NCBI RefSeq assembly: GCF_008253865.1
Contig: NZ_CP042331.1
Coordinates: forward strand, 5,421,501-5,485,500
DNA from: Bosea sp. F3-2
GTDB lineage: Bacteria > Pseudomonadota > Alphaproteobacteria > Rhizobiales > Beijerinckiaceae
Direction: 5' to 3'
Length of the DNA: 64,000 nt
The translations under genes and the position numbers were made by a program. The notes under the pieces are model-generated. The model was given only the letters and a program-made list of their open reading frames with translations, ran no database searches and was not told the origin of the DNA. Positions 18,236 to 28,833 of the stretch are shown here, piece after piece (the stretch's first letter is position 1; each line of letters begins with the position of its first letter).

Positions 18236-19531
18236 TTAAATATTCGAGCGAAACTCGCTGGGCGTGCGGCCGGTCGCCTTTTGGAAGGCGCGCGCGAAAT
18301 TGGCGGGAGAGGAATATCCCATCTCCGCCGAAACACGGGTGATCGAGCCATTCATGTGCCGGAGCAGCTCGGTCGCTCGCTGTAGCCGGGCCGCGTTCGC
18401 CAGGCTGCGAAAGTCGCTGCCGGCCCGATTCAGCTCACGTTGCAGCGTTCGGACACTGGTGCCCATCGGTCTCGCCGCACGATCGATCGACACGCTGCCG
18501 GTGAGAACCTGGGCCCGAATCTGCTCCATGACGACGTTGAGCAGATTCCGTGGCGCGCCGCCGGGCCGGTCGCGTGCCACATCCTCGATGGTGACGATCG
18601 GCCATGACGCCCGGCGCGGAGCGGCAGACAAATGATGGCGTTCCACGACAACGGTCACTGCGGGCGCGTTGAAAATGACCGGGCATTGGAAGAGATCTTC
18701 GAACTGGCCGGATTGGCGCGGCCTGTTGATATCAAGCTCGACGCGCAGTGGCCGCCAGTCAAACGGCAAATAGGCCCTGAGCACGCTCAGCAGAACCCCG
18801 GCTGCCGCGCCGGCGATCATGTCGTAGCCAGCGTGGCCGGACAAGGCGAAGACATAGCTATACCGTGCCTCGTCGCCGACGATTGCGACCGACATCCTGT
18901 CATCCGTGCTGTGATAGCACAGGGCCGCAATAGCCCGGTTGATAGATTGGCCGAGGGTGTCGGCTCCCAATAGGTAGCGCCCAAAACTGCCATAGTTGGC
19001 GGCGTCCATCATGGGGGCGATCAGGAGCCCGAGATTGGGCTCGCCGGCTGCTCTTGCGGCGGCATTCACGAAGCCGATGACTGCGGCGTGCGGGATGAAG
19101 CAATTGCGGCCTTCGGTCAGCTCGAGATCGAAGCCTGCCGCGCGGTTCGCCCGCAGAAGCGCTTTCTCCCCAATCTCCTGACGCAGGAATGCCGGCAGTC
19201 CGTGCAGGATATGGCTGGAGATGACTGGGACCTCAGCCACGTGCTGGTCGCTCCGGAAGGACGCAAGGTTGGCGCAAAATGAGTGGTCTCGAAATCCGAT
19301 TGCTGCTTGGTCGCACAGTATAAGTGCCGCGGGCAACCGGGAAAACCGGTTTTGACCGTCGCTATAGCTTTGTTTGAAGGAATGTCCGGCCGTGAGCGCG
19401 TGCAGTTTGACCAGTTCGGCCAGATCAGGTCGTGCACTCATCAATCCCGGCGCGTCGGGAATGCCGGATGTCCGCTCGTCCGCCCTAAGCAGCGCAAGAG
19501 CGGACGTCGCCGAAAGGTCAAAGGCGGACAT
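18236..19531 (-). CDS. AraC-family transcriptional regulator
   Basis: The 431-residue protein has an N-terminal arabinose-binding-like domain of the OruR/ArgR-type AraC group (about 30-250) and a C-terminal helix-turn-helix pair (about 335-430), with the family ending EMGYSSPANFARAFQKATGRTPSEFR. The ATG at 19531 lacks an obvious ribosome site; an in-frame ATG at 19441 would remove 30 poorly conserved residues and is a fair alternative. It is divergent from the DUF1254 gene 117 bases away, so it probably controls that gene; the inducer is unknown. Confidence 0.88.
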   Translation of the reverse strand: MSAFDLSATSALALLRADERTSGIPDAPGLMSARPDLAELVKLHALTAGHSFKQSYSDGQNRFSRLPAALILCDQAAIGFRDHSFCANLASFRSDQHVAEVPVISSHILHGLPAFLRQEIGEKALLRANRAAGFDLELTEGRNCFIPHAAVIGFVNAAARAAGEPNLGLLIAPMMDAANYGSFGRYLLGADTLGQSINRAIAALCYHSTDDRMSVAIVGDEARYSYVFALSGHAGYDMIAGAAAGVLLSVLRAYLPFDWRPLRVELDINRPRQSGQFEDLFQCPVIFNAPAVTVVVERHHLSAAPRRASWPIVTIEDVARDRPGGAPRNLLNVVMEQIRAQVLTGSVSIDRAARPMGTSVRTLQRELNRAGSDFRSLANAARLQRATELLRHMNGSITRVSAEMGYSSPANFARAFQKATGRTPSEFRSNI

Positions 19532-19648
19532 GCAAGCGGGTCTGGATCGGCCATTCCTGCATTGTCAATCATCGCCCAGGTCGCGTAGCGTTAACCTGCG
19601 ACCTACGCGCGCTTGACCACAAGTTGCGAACCGGAAGGAAGTGTTCAG

Positions 19649-21091
19649 ATGCTGACGAAACGCGATCTGCTTGGCTCTGCTGCAATGGCCGCATTGGCCG
19701 CCGCGACGGCGAAGTCCAGCCCGGTATTTGCGCAGAACAAAGCCGAATGGCCCAACGTGTTTGAGGCCAAGGACATCGCCGAAGAAGGTTTCATCTACGG
19801 CCTGCCGCTGGTGATGAATTATGCGGTTATGCAAGAGTATGCCGTGGATAAGAATTCGGGTCAGTTCAAGGCGCCGTTCAACGAAATCTACAACATGCAC
19901 CATGTCGCCACCCCGGCGGATACGGCCATCATCACGCCGAACAGCGACACCCCTTACTCGATGCTCTGGCTGGATTTGCGGGCTGAGCCGATGGTCATCT
20001 CGGTGCCGACGGTCGAAAAAGACCGCTACTACTCAGTCCAGTTGATCGACGGCAATACCTACAATTTCGGCTATATCGGCTCGCGCGCCACGGGGACCGA
20101 GCCGGGCGCCTATCTGGTGGTCGGCCCCGACTGGAAAGGCGAAACGCCGATCGGAATCAAGAACGTTTTCCGATCGACGACGCCGTTCACGTTCGCGGCT
20201 TTCCGCACCCAGCTCTTCAATCCCGCCGACATGCCGAACGTCGAGAAAGTCCAGACCGGCTACAAGGCGCAGCCGCTTTCGGCCTTCCTCAAACAACCCG
20301 CCCCGCCCGCCGCGCCGAAGATCGCGTTCGTTTCGGCCACCACCGCCGGGATCAAGGATAACTTCTTCGAATATCTCGACGCGGCCCTGCAGTTTGTCCC
20401 TGAGACGCCAAGGGATCAGGCGGTTCGCGCGAAACTTGCAAAGATCGGCATCGGCCCCGGCAAGACCTTCGCGTTCAAGGATCTGTCACTCGAACACAAG
20501 GCCGCAATCCTGATCGCCATGAAGCAGGGTGACGACAAGGTCGACAAATGGCTGGCCAGCGGAAACAAGAACATCAACGGCTGGAATGTCGGCTCGTTCT
20601 TTGGCGACGAGGCCTTCTATAACGGCGATTGGGTGATGCGGGCAGGCGCCGCCAAGGGCGGTCTCTATGGCAACGATGCCGTGGAAGCGATGTATCCCTA
20701 TACCCGAACGGACGCGAGCGGCGAGACGCTCGACGGCAGCAGGCACAAATACACCCTCACCTTTGCGCCTGGCCAGTTGCCGCCCGTGAATGCGTTCTGG
20801 TCTGTGACGATGTACGACGGCAAGAGCCAGTTCCTGGTCAAGAACCCGATCAATCGCTACCTCATCAACTCTCCGATGTTGTCGGCGATGAAAAAGGACG
20901 CGGACGGCTCGCTGACGCTCTACATCCAAAAGGACAGCCCCGGTGCCGACAAGGAAGCCAATTGGCTGCCGGCGCCGGATGACAAAATCTATCTGGTGAT
21001 GCGCCTCTATTGGCCGAAGCCCACGCCGCCGTCGATTCTGCCGGCGGGGCAAGGGACGTGGCAGCCACCGGGTGTGAAACGGGTCTCGTAG
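19649..21091 (+). CDS. Exported DUF1254/DUF1214 domain protein
   Basis: The 480-residue protein starts with a signal sequence (TKRDLL, then an Ala-rich helix, cleavage near PVFAQ at about residue 30), so it is exported, perhaps by the Tat route. The mature part has a DUF1254 domain (FIYGLPLVMNY, PADTAIITPNSDTPYSMLWLDL) and a C-terminal DUF1214 domain (PPVNAFWSVTMYDGKSQFLV, NRYLINS). Both families occur together in many bacteria without a settled function. The ATG at 19649 has an AAGGAA site 9 bases upstream; an ATG at 19613 would precede the signal. Its regulator is probably the divergent AraC gene. Confidence 0.85.
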   Translation: MLTKRDLLGSAAMAALAAATAKSSPVFAQNKAEWPNVFEAKDIAEEGFIYGLPLVMNYAVMQEYAVDKNSGQFKAPFNEIYNMHHVATPADTAIITPNSDTPYSMLWLDLRAEPMVISVPTVEKDRYYSVQLIDGNTYNFGYIGSRATGTEPGAYLVVGPDWKGETPIGIKNVFRSTTPFTFAAFRTQLFNPADMPNVEKVQTGYKAQPLSAFLKQPAPPAAPKIAFVSATTAGIKDNFFEYLDAALQFVPETPRDQAVRAKLAKIGIGPGKTFAFKDLSLEHKAAILIAMKQGDDKVDKWLASGNKNINGWNVGSFFGDEAFYNGDWVMRAGAAKGGLYGNDAVEAMYPYTRTDASGETLDGSRHKYTLTFAPGQLPPVNAFWSVTMYDGKSQFLVKNPINRYLINSPMLSAMKKDADGSLTLYIQKDSPGADKEANWLPAPDDKIYLVMRLYWPKPTPPSILPAGQGTWQPPGVKRVS

Positions 21092-21139
21092 AGGCGAAGA
21101 GCTTCGCCCGCCTCTCCGTCGCAAGCTCGTTGCGATAAC

Positions 21140-21163
21140 GCCGACAGCTCTTGTGCTGTCGGC
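21140..21163 (+). terminator. Hairpin after the DUF1254 gene
   Basis: Perfect 8-bp stem GCCGACAG/CTGTCGGC with an 8-base loop, 48 bases past the stop. There is no T-run, so termination is uncertain. Confidence 0.35.
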
Positions 21164-21315
21164 AGATGACGTGGCCGTCGATGCCCAAGAGCGGACTTTC
21201 CCAAAGTCAGAAACGGGCAATCGCGGGTCGCTAGAAACCGATCTTGAAAGGTCGCAGTTGGGTCGAAAGTGGTCATCGGGCTACCCGCTGGAGGCGTGCT
21301 CGAACGGCGCTTGCG

Positions 21316-23010
21316 TCAGCCAGTAGCGAGCTTCCGGCGGGGCATCTGCTGCATGGAGGCATGCAGCTCGGCACGGCCGACGAGATGCCCCTGCAGATAG
21401 GTGACGCCCCAGTCGCGCAGCATCGCAGCCTGCATCTCGTCGTCGACCCATTCCGCCACCGTCTCGACGCCGAGATGACCGGCGAGGTCGATGAGCGTGC
21501 GGACATAGAAGCGGTCGTCGGTCGAACGCCGCAGATTCTGCGTGAAGGCGCCGTCGATCTTCAGGATGTCGATCGGGAAGGCGCGCAGATGGCGCAACGA
21601 GGTGTGGCCGGCTCCGAAATCGTCGATGGCGATGCGCGCGCCCTGCGCCTTGATGCCCGCGAGCAGCTTCGCCACCCGCGTCGGGTTGTCGATCGTCGCG
21701 GTCTCGGTGACCTCGACGATCAGGCGTGAGGCTTCGCTTCTGGCGGCGGCCGTGCAGGCCACGAAGGCATCGAACCATTCCGGATCTGTCAGCGAACGGG
21801 GCGAGACGTTGACCGACAGCACCAGAGCGGGATCGTCGCGCAGCATCGCCATGGCGAGTTCGAGCACGCGATGGTCGAAGAGCCGCACGAGGCCGCGCCG
21901 CTCCAGCATGGGAATGAGCTCGGCCGAGGAGAAGTAGAGCCCGGTTTCGCCCTGGCCGACTCGCAGCAGTGCCTCATGGAAGGCGGGTTCGCGCGAGCCA
22001 GCCCTGACCACGGGCTGCAAAGCGAGCTGCACGCGCCTTTCGTTCAAGGCGGCGATCGCCTGTACGTCGAAGCCGACCTGATCGGCCGCGGCTTCGCGGC
22101 GGGGGCGCGGCTTGGCGGTGACGACGGTGTCGATGGCGCCGGCGCGGGCCGCGGCCAGGGCTCCTTCGGCCGCGCTCAGCAGCGAGCCGGCATGGGTTCC
22201 CAGCTCTGGCGCACTGGCGGCGCCGACACGCAGGCGCACGAGCGCGATGCCGCGCGCGGTCTCGATCGCGGATTGGGCAACGATCTTGATGAAACGCCGC
22301 GCGGCCGATTCGATCTGGTCCTGCGGGCAGCCGACGAGCAGGATCGCGAAGCTGTTGCCGGCATAGCGGACCAGATGGTCGCGCCGGCGCGTGACCGAGC
22401 GCAGCCGCTCATGCACGGTGCTGATGATCTCGTCGGTCGCCTCGTGGCCGAAATCGTCATTGAGACGTGCGAGCTCGTCGATCGCCGCCACCAGGATCAC
22501 GACGGGGCGTTCGGCCGGCGGATGCTCCTTGAGCGTCGCATCGATGCGCTCCAGCAGGGCGGGCCGGTCGGAGAGTTCGTTGCCGAGCCGCTCCAGCTCG
22601 TCTGCCCGTGCGGCACGCTCGAGCCTGATGATGCCACGCGCGCGCGCCGGGCGGCCATCGGTCCCGGCGAACCAGCGGCCGGTGTCCTCGGCCCACATCT
22701 TGCGGCCGGCGAGGTCGATGGCATAGCGGGTTCGATAGATCACGCCGTCGCCATGGTCGTGCTCGCTCGAGCCGAAGATCGCATCATAGCGGCTCGGGCC
22801 GCTGCCGGGTTCGACGAGGCCGGCGAAGGCGAGGCCGCGTGCCAGGGTCTGTGCCGGGATCGGGCCGAGAACCTCGCCGACATTCGGACCCCAGATGAGC
22901 GTGTCGCTCTGGACGTCCCAGCCGTAAACCACTTCGCCGATCGAGGAGAGGATGCTGCGGGGGTCGACCGGGCCGCCGTTCTGGAAGCTGAAGATCGAAG
23001 GGGTGGGCAT
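21316..23010 (-). CDS. PAS-GGDEF-EAL protein, probable c-di-GMP phosphodiesterase
   Basis: The 564-residue cytoplasmic protein has a PAS-like N-terminus (about 20-125), a GGDEF-like domain (about 165-295) and an EAL domain (about 315-560). The cyclase motif is degenerate (AGNSF at 217-221 instead of GGDEF), so synthesis of c-di-GMP is unlikely. The EAL domain looks complete: EAL at 346-348, the N in SVNVSP, EVTET, the IDDFGAG loop, LKIDGAF, ETVAEWV and QGHLVG. It therefore probably cleaves c-di-GMP, with PAS and GGDEF parts as sensors. A GAGG ribosome site supports the ATG at 23010. It stands alone. Confidence 0.9.
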   Translation of the reverse strand: MPTPSIFSFQNGGPVDPRSILSSIGEVVYGWDVQSDTLIWGPNVGEVLGPIPAQTLARGLAFAGLVEPGSGPSRYDAIFGSSEHDHGDGVIYRTRYAIDLAGRKMWAEDTGRWFAGTDGRPARARGIIRLERAARADELERLGNELSDRPALLERIDATLKEHPPAERPVVILVAAIDELARLNDDFGHEATDEIISTVHERLRSVTRRRDHLVRYAGNSFAILLVGCPQDQIESAARRFIKIVAQSAIETARGIALVRLRVGAASAPELGTHAGSLLSAAEGALAAARAGAIDTVVTAKPRPRREAAADQVGFDVQAIAALNERRVQLALQPVVRAGSREPAFHEALLRVGQGETGLYFSSAELIPMLERRGLVRLFDHRVLELAMAMLRDDPALVLSVNVSPRSLTDPEWFDAFVACTAAARSEASRLIVEVTETATIDNPTRVAKLLAGIKAQGARIAIDDFGAGHTSLRHLRAFPIDILKIDGAFTQNLRRSTDDRFYVRTLIDLAGHLGVETVAEWVDDEMQAAMLRDWGVTYLQGHLVGRAELHASMQQMPRRKLATG

Positions 23011-23563
23011 CGCTCGGCCTCAGGGGGATGGCCACGCAGCGCCGTTCTGGTGCTTCGTCGCCCGTCCGGATGATGGGAAGTGCCTCGAAACGATGCGGCA
23101 ATTTTGATTAACGCGCCGTTAAGACTGGCCACCGGATTGCAGCCTGAACTCCGTCACATTGAGTTTGTGCCGGAGTGAGACATGGTGGAGGCCCGAGTTT
23201 GGCCGGGGCGCGATGCAGCCCATGTCGAGGCATCTGCGCTTCTGCTGTTGCAGGCTGCTGCGGCGCGGGCGGAGATCGGCCCTTTCGCGCGGAAAGGGAT
23301 CACAACGCCCCAATCGGCTGCGGGTTGCTATCGGGCGGCGGCGCAGCTTCTGCCAAGGGGCCGGCTGCCGCGGCCTCGCTCGCGCCCTCGGCCGAGAGTG
23401 TGCTGATTTTACACGGAACCGCGTGTCATCCCGGCCGGAGCGAAGCGGAGAGCCGGGATCCATGCCTGAACCTTGATCGGATACGCTCCGGCATGGATCC
23501 CGGGTCAAGCCCGGGATGACCCGCGTGGTTCCGTCAAAACACAGCAGGCTTTAATGGAAAGCA
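23011..23563. other. Intergenic stretch without a supported gene
   Basis: Apart from the family A repeat at 23425-23520, I see nothing convincing here. Short overlapping reading frames at 23159-23519 run into the repeat, have arginine-rich compositions and show no domain, so I do not call them. Confidence 0.6.
23425..23520. repeat. Palindromic repeat, family A (copy 3)
   Basis: Starts GTCATCCCGGCCGG, has inner arms GATCCATGCCTGA and GGCATGGATC, and ends CCCGGGATGAC. It lies just beyond the rpmF terminator. Confidence 0.85.
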
Positions 23564-23593
23564 GGCAAAGAAAAACCGGCCTCGCGGCCGGTT
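23564..23593 (-). terminator. Rho-independent terminator of rpmF
   Basis: On the minus strand a perfect 8-bp stem AACCGGCC/GGCCGGTT with a GCGA tetraloop is followed by TTTTTCTTT. It lies about 43 bases after the rpmF stop. Confidence 0.92.
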
Positions 23594-23635
23594 CGCATTC
23601 GTCGTCGCTGGAGCGGCATCGCTGCCGCATCCGGC

Positions 23636-23821
23636 TCAGGCGTCGGTCTTGACCTTGAGGACCTGACGGCCGCGGTACATGCCGCTCTTCAGGTCGACAT
23701 GGTGCGGACGGCGCAGCTCGCCCGAGTTCTTGTCCTCGATATAGGTGGGCTGCTTCAGCGCGTCGGCCGAGCGGCGCATGCCACGCTTCGACGGCGACGT
23801 CTTTCTCTTCGGAACGGCCAT
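23636..23821 (-). CDS. rpmF: 50S ribosomal protein L32
   Basis: L32 is a small zinc-ribbon or zinc-less protein of the large ribosomal subunit. This 61-residue copy starts MAVPKRKTSPSKRGMRRS and has the alphaproteobacterial zinc-less form without the CxxC pairs (GELRRPHHVDLKSGMYRGRQVL). The ATG at 23821 has a GGAGAG site; a frame extending to 23878 is not conserved. It is downstream of mtgA on the same strand and ends in a strong terminator. Confidence 0.97.
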   Translation of the reverse strand: MAVPKRKTSPSKRGMRRSADALKQPTYIEDKNSGELRRPHHVDLKSGMYRGRQVLKVKTDA

Positions 23822-23971
23822 TGTACTCTCCATCGTGCCGCCGTTCGGACGCAGGCCACAAGGCCACGCCTCCGCCACGGCGACGGATCAATCTCGTGAG
23901 GCGTTGCCCATACACCGTCAGGGCGAGCATGGCTAGAGCTGAATCCGGTTTTCTTCGGAATACCGGCGGGA

Positions 23972-24694
23972 TCAGTCGGGAAGAGCGCAATCTCCGAGCG
24001 ATCCGAGCTGTCCAAGCCTTCGCTGCGTGCGCGCGGCGGCCGATTGCAGCACTCGGCTCGGCTTCCCCGGGTCGCGCAGCAGAGGATTCGGCAGCGCTGC
24101 CGCCAGCCGCGCAGCTTCGGCGGGGCTGAGTCGCGCGACGGCTTTGCCGAAATAGCGCTGCGCCGCGGCCTCGGCCCCGAACAGGCCGTGACCCCATTCG
24201 GCGACGTTGAGATAGACCTCGATCACGCGCTGCTTGCCCCAGGCGAAGTCGATCGCCAGCGCCAGCGGAATCTCCAGCCCCTTGCGGATATAGGAGCGAC
24301 CGGGCCAGAGGAAGACGTTCTTGGCGGTCTGCATGGTCAGCGTCGAGGCACCGCGGCTGGGGCCGTCCTCATCCTCCAGCACCGCGTTGAGCTCGATCCA
24401 GTCGACGCCGCGATGGCTGCAGAAGCGCTGGTCCTCGGCGGCGATGACGGCACGGATCAGGTTGGGTGAGATCTGCTCGAGCGGCACCCATTCGCGCTCG
24501 ACGGGGCGTAGTGTCAGCCAGCGGGCGAGCATCAGCGTCGAGGGCACAGGCACGACCCGATAAAGCAGGATCGCAGCGGCGAGAAGGAGGAGCAGCCAGC
24601 AGGCGAGCCTGACACAGAGGCCGATGAACCTGCCCAGCACGTTGCTTCGCCCTCCTCGCCGGTCGATCGGCCGATCCGTGATGTCCTGCGTCAT
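23972..24694 (-). CDS. mtgA: Monofunctional biosynthetic peptidoglycan transglycosylase
   Basis: MtgA is an inner-membrane GT51 enzyme that polymerises lipid II into glycan strands. The 240-residue protein has one N-terminal membrane helix (about 20-45), then the GT51 motifs: the catalytic glutamate in AAEDQRFCSHRGVDW, the GASTLTMQTAKNVFLWPGRS motif, RKGLEIPLA, and the second glutamate region VYLNVAEWG. I use the ATG at 24694; an ATG 27 bases upstream is possible and neither has a strong ribosome site. It runs toward rpmF and is divergent from the polyprenyl synthase gene. Confidence 0.93.
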   Translation of the reverse strand: MTQDITDRPIDRRGGRSNVLGRFIGLCVRLACWLLLLLAAAILLYRVVPVPSTLMLARWLTLRPVEREWVPLEQISPNLIRAVIAAEDQRFCSHRGVDWIELNAVLEDEDGPSRGASTLTMQTAKNVFLWPGRSYIRKGLEIPLALAIDFAWGKQRVIEVYLNVAEWGHGLFGAEAAAQRYFGKAVARLSPAEAARLAAALPNPLLRDPGKPSRVLQSAAARTQRRLGQLGSLGDCALPD

Positions 24695-24766
24695 GGCGGC
24701 GCAGCTTGACGATGCCGCCATCGTCCGGCAAGGCCCCCGTCCCGGCAGCGAACGCGAGGCCCGCGC

Positions 24767-25714
24767 ATGAGTTCCGTCACCACTCCGGCCAGCCATGGCG
24801 AACTCGACCGGCGGCTCGCGCAGAACGCGGAGGCCATTGAGACGCTGCTCGCGGCGCTGCTGGCGTCCGAGCCGGCCGAGGGAGAGATTGCGCGCCCGCC
24901 ACGCCTCGTTGCGGCGATGCGTCACGGTGCGCTCGGCGGCGGCAAGCGCCTGCGGCCTTTCCTCACGGTCGAGACGGCGCGGCTCCTCGGCGCTGCTCCG
25001 GAGCAGGGGCTGAGGGCCGGCGCGGCCGTCGAGCTGCTGCATTGCTATTCGCTGGTTCATGACGACCTGCCGGCGATGGATGATGATGATCTGCGCCGCG
25101 GCCGCCCGACCGTGCACAAGGCCTTCGACGAGGCGACGGCGATCCTGGCCGGCGATGCTCTGCTGACGCTGGCCTTCGAGGTTTTGGCTGATGAGGCGAC
25201 CCATCCTGAGGGCGCCGTGCGGGTCGCGCTGGTGAGCACGCTGGCGCGGGCCTCCGGGCTCGGCGGCATGGTCGGCGGCCAGATGCTGGACCTCGCGGCC
25301 GAAGGACGTTTCGAGGCGCAGCGCGGCTCGCTTTCGGAAGCCGCGATCCGGCAGCTTCAGGCGATGAAGACCGGGGCGCTGCTGGCGGCGAGCGTCGAGA
25401 TCGGCGCGCGGCTTGGCGGCGCCGATGCCGAGGCGCTGGCGGCGCTTGGTCGATACGGGCGGGCGCTCGGCGCGACCTTCCAGGTCGCCGACGACATCCT
25501 CGACGTCGAATCGGACACGGCCCAGATGGGCAAGGCGACGGCGAAGGACGAGGACAAGGGCAAGGCGACGCTGATCGGCGCGCTCGGCCTCGACGGCGCC
25601 AAGCGCGAGCGTGACCGGCTGAGCGAGGCTGCGGGGGCCTCGCTCGCGGGCTTCGGCCCGGAGGCGGATGTGCTGAGGGCAGCCGCGCGCTTCGCGGCAC
25701 AGCGGAAGAGCTGA
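24767..25714 (+). CDS. Polyprenyl (farnesyl/geranylgeranyl) diphosphate synthase
   Basis: The enzyme joins isopentenyl diphosphate to allylic diphosphates. The 315-residue, all-helical protein has GGGKRLRP, the first aspartate-rich motif in VHDDLPAMDDDDLRRG (the four-residue spacing fits short-chain bacterial farnesyl synthases of the IspA type) and the second motif in FQVADDILD. Product length cannot be fixed by eye. It is divergent from mtgA, which also serves the lipid-linked envelope pathway. Confidence 0.92.
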   Translation: MSSVTTPASHGELDRRLAQNAEAIETLLAALLASEPAEGEIARPPRLVAAMRHGALGGGKRLRPFLTVETARLLGAAPEQGLRAGAAVELLHCYSLVHDDLPAMDDDDLRRGRPTVHKAFDEATAILAGDALLTLAFEVLADEATHPEGAVRVALVSTLARASGLGGMVGGQMLDLAAEGRFEAQRGSLSEAAIRQLQAMKTGALLAASVEIGARLGGADAEALAALGRYGRALGATFQVADDILDVESDTAQMGKATAKDEDKGKATLIGALGLDGAKRERDRLSEAAGASLAGFGPEADVLRAAARFAAQRKS

Positions 25715-25724
25715 AAAACAAGGG

Positions 25725-25886
25725 CGCGGGGAACCCTCTCCCGGAGGGAGAGGGCAGGGTGAGGGGAAGGCCGTTGGACGCTTTAGCCGTGTGCCTACCG
25801 CAGCAGCGGTGAGAGCGTGCGCAACTGGTCCAGCGGCCTACACCTCACCCCTGCCCCTCTCCTTACAGGAGAGGGGTTCCCCGCGC
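25725..25886. repeat. Palindromic repeat, family C (copy 3)
   Basis: Ends GCGCGGGGAACC and GGTTCCCCGCGC. It is nearly identical over its full ~160 bp to 11993-12153, including the central GGCCGTTGGACGCTTTAGCC segment, which suggests recent spread of the whole unit. Confidence 0.92.
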
Positions 25887-25925
25887 TGTCCGACTTTCTC
25901 CCGATAGGCGTTTGCCGGCGTCCAG

Positions 25926-27188
25926 TTACCGCCAGCGGCCGAAGGCGTCGGCGAGCGTCTGGCTGCCGGAGACGCCCTTCTCGAAGGTGATGATGCCGCG
26001 CCGGCCCGAGGTGAACAGCACGGGGATATCGATCCAGCTGCGGTTCAGGATGAGGTCGATGTTGCGCTCGACCTCGACGGGCACGTTGGACAGCGCCGCG
26101 ACGAAGAGGTTGTCGCCCAATGCCGAGTTGATGGCCGAGAGCGGTGCGCCGCGCTCGCCTTCCTCGGTCTTGAACTGCGGCACGCCGATTTCCTTGATCG
26201 CCTGCGTCGTCGGGTCGCCGCTCACGGTGAAGCGCAGGCCGATGATATGCGAGGCGGGGAAGGCGGAATCCGTATTGCGGCGGATGGTGAAGTCGAGATT
26301 GAGCCCGGCATCCGGAATCTCGACGGTCGCACGCACGATCGTCTCGACCGGGCGGCCCTGGCCGGCGCTCTCGCTGTCGAGGCGCCAGAAGACGCGGCCG
26401 TTGACAGCGCGGGGCTGCTGCGGGTTCTCGGGAACCTCGGTGTAGAGGATGGCGCGCTGGGCGACGGCGATCTCGCCGCCCGGCTGTGGCACCGGAATGC
26501 CCGGCGAGGTGCTCGCCGCATTGCCGCCGGTCCGGCCCTGGGCGGGCGCACCGGGCTCGCCGACGCGGTCGGCGATCTTGCCGTTGCCTTCGGGCTGTGC
26601 CGGCCGAGCCTGCTGCGTCGCGGCCTCGCCGCTCGGGCGGGCGGCGTCCTGCGGCTTCAGCTTGTGGACATAGATCGCGGTGGCCGCGATCGCCGCGACC
26701 GCGATCGCGACGACGCCGCCCACCACGGCGGAACGGATATGGCTGGGCTTCACCCGCGATTCGCGCGGCGGCTGCACCCGCGGGCGGGCGACCTGCGGCT
26801 GTGCCGGCTCGGGCAGCGGCTCGCCCTCATCCTCGCCAGTGGCCGCCGGAAGCGGCGCGAATGCCGGCTGCTTCTTGGGCTCGAGCGGGTTCTTGGGCTC
26901 GGGCGGGCGCGGCGGCTGCGGGGGAGCTTCGACAGGGCGAACCACCGGGTCCTCAGTGACCGGCTGCTCGGCCGGGGCCTCCTCGTAATCCGCCTCGATC
27001 CGGGCGACCGCCTCGTCGAGCGCCAGGCGCTCGCGCATGATCTCGGCCTCGCTCAGCGGCGGATCGAGACCGCGCAGCTGCGCGACGAGCGCCGTCCGCG
27101 CCCGGTCATAGATGGCGCGGCGCGTTTCGGCGGAGTTGTCGGGCAGCCCGGCAACGGCGCGTGCCAGGATCGGGTAGAAGTCGGCCAT
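25926..27188 (-). CDS. Single-pass membrane protein of unknown function, next to purA
   Basis: A 420-residue protein whose short N-terminal helical part (MADFYPILARAVAGLPDNSAETRRAIYDRARTAL) precedes a long Pro/Glu/Ala-rich linker (about 70-145). One membrane helix follows (about 152-172), then a second low-complexity linker and a folded C-terminal domain of about 180 residues rich in beta strands. The N-terminus should be cytoplasmic and the C-terminal domain periplasmic. The ATG at 27188 fits the conserved start. It follows purA on the same strand (51-base gap). I do not know a function. Confidence 0.65.
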   Translation of the reverse strand: MADFYPILARAVAGLPDNSAETRRAIYDRARTALVAQLRGLDPPLSEAEIMRERLALDEAVARIEADYEEAPAEQPVTEDPVVRPVEAPPQPPRPPEPKNPLEPKKQPAFAPLPAATGEDEGEPLPEPAQPQVARPRVQPPRESRVKPSHIRSAVVGGVVAIAVAAIAATAIYVHKLKPQDAARPSGEAATQQARPAQPEGNGKIADRVGEPGAPAQGRTGGNAASTSPGIPVPQPGGEIAVAQRAILYTEVPENPQQPRAVNGRVFWRLDSESAGQGRPVETIVRATVEIPDAGLNLDFTIRRNTDSAFPASHIIGLRFTVSGDPTTQAIKEIGVPQFKTEEGERGAPLSAINSALGDNLFVAALSNVPVEVERNIDLILNRSWIDIPVLFTSGRRGIITFEKGVSGSQTLADAFGRWR

Positions 27189-27239
27189 TGGCCTCACTTG
27201 TCGCTGATGACGGGCGGCGTCAACCCTCGAAGGGCAGGC

Positions 27240-28532
<1,293 letters not shown>

Positions 28533-28579
28533 GAGCGGAGTTTCCCTGCTTGTTCCGCGTTGACCGCGCAAGCACCCAC

Positions 28580-28612
28580 GGAAATGCAAAACCCCGGCGC
28601 AAGGCCGGGGTT
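28580..28612 (-). terminator. Terminator-like hairpin in the purA leader
   Basis: On the minus strand a perfect 9-bp stem (28604-28612 with 28590-28598, loop of 5) is followed by TTTTGCATTT. It lies about 58 bases upstream of the purA start, and no minus-strand gene ends nearby. It could be an attenuator or the end of a small transcript. Confidence 0.5.
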
Positions 28613-28833
28613 CGGGGCAGGTCCTTGCAAGCCCTCATGGGCCAATGTGGCGCGCAGGTCAAGGTTTCAGGCTGTCGGGACAGCGATTTCGCGAGGCAAA
28701 ACGCCTGAGCATGGCCGGTCTGCGGCATCCGCGCAGTAATGCTGCCGCAATCGGGCGTAAGGGCTATGCTGCGGATCGGGACAGCGCGCGCAGCCTGCTT
28801 CCCGATGCCGCAGGAGAGGGGAATCCATCGATC

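Noticed and set aside
23159..23519. Overlapping small open frames between the EAL gene and rpmF
   Set aside because: They run into a family A repeat, have no recognisable domain and overlap each other in several frames.
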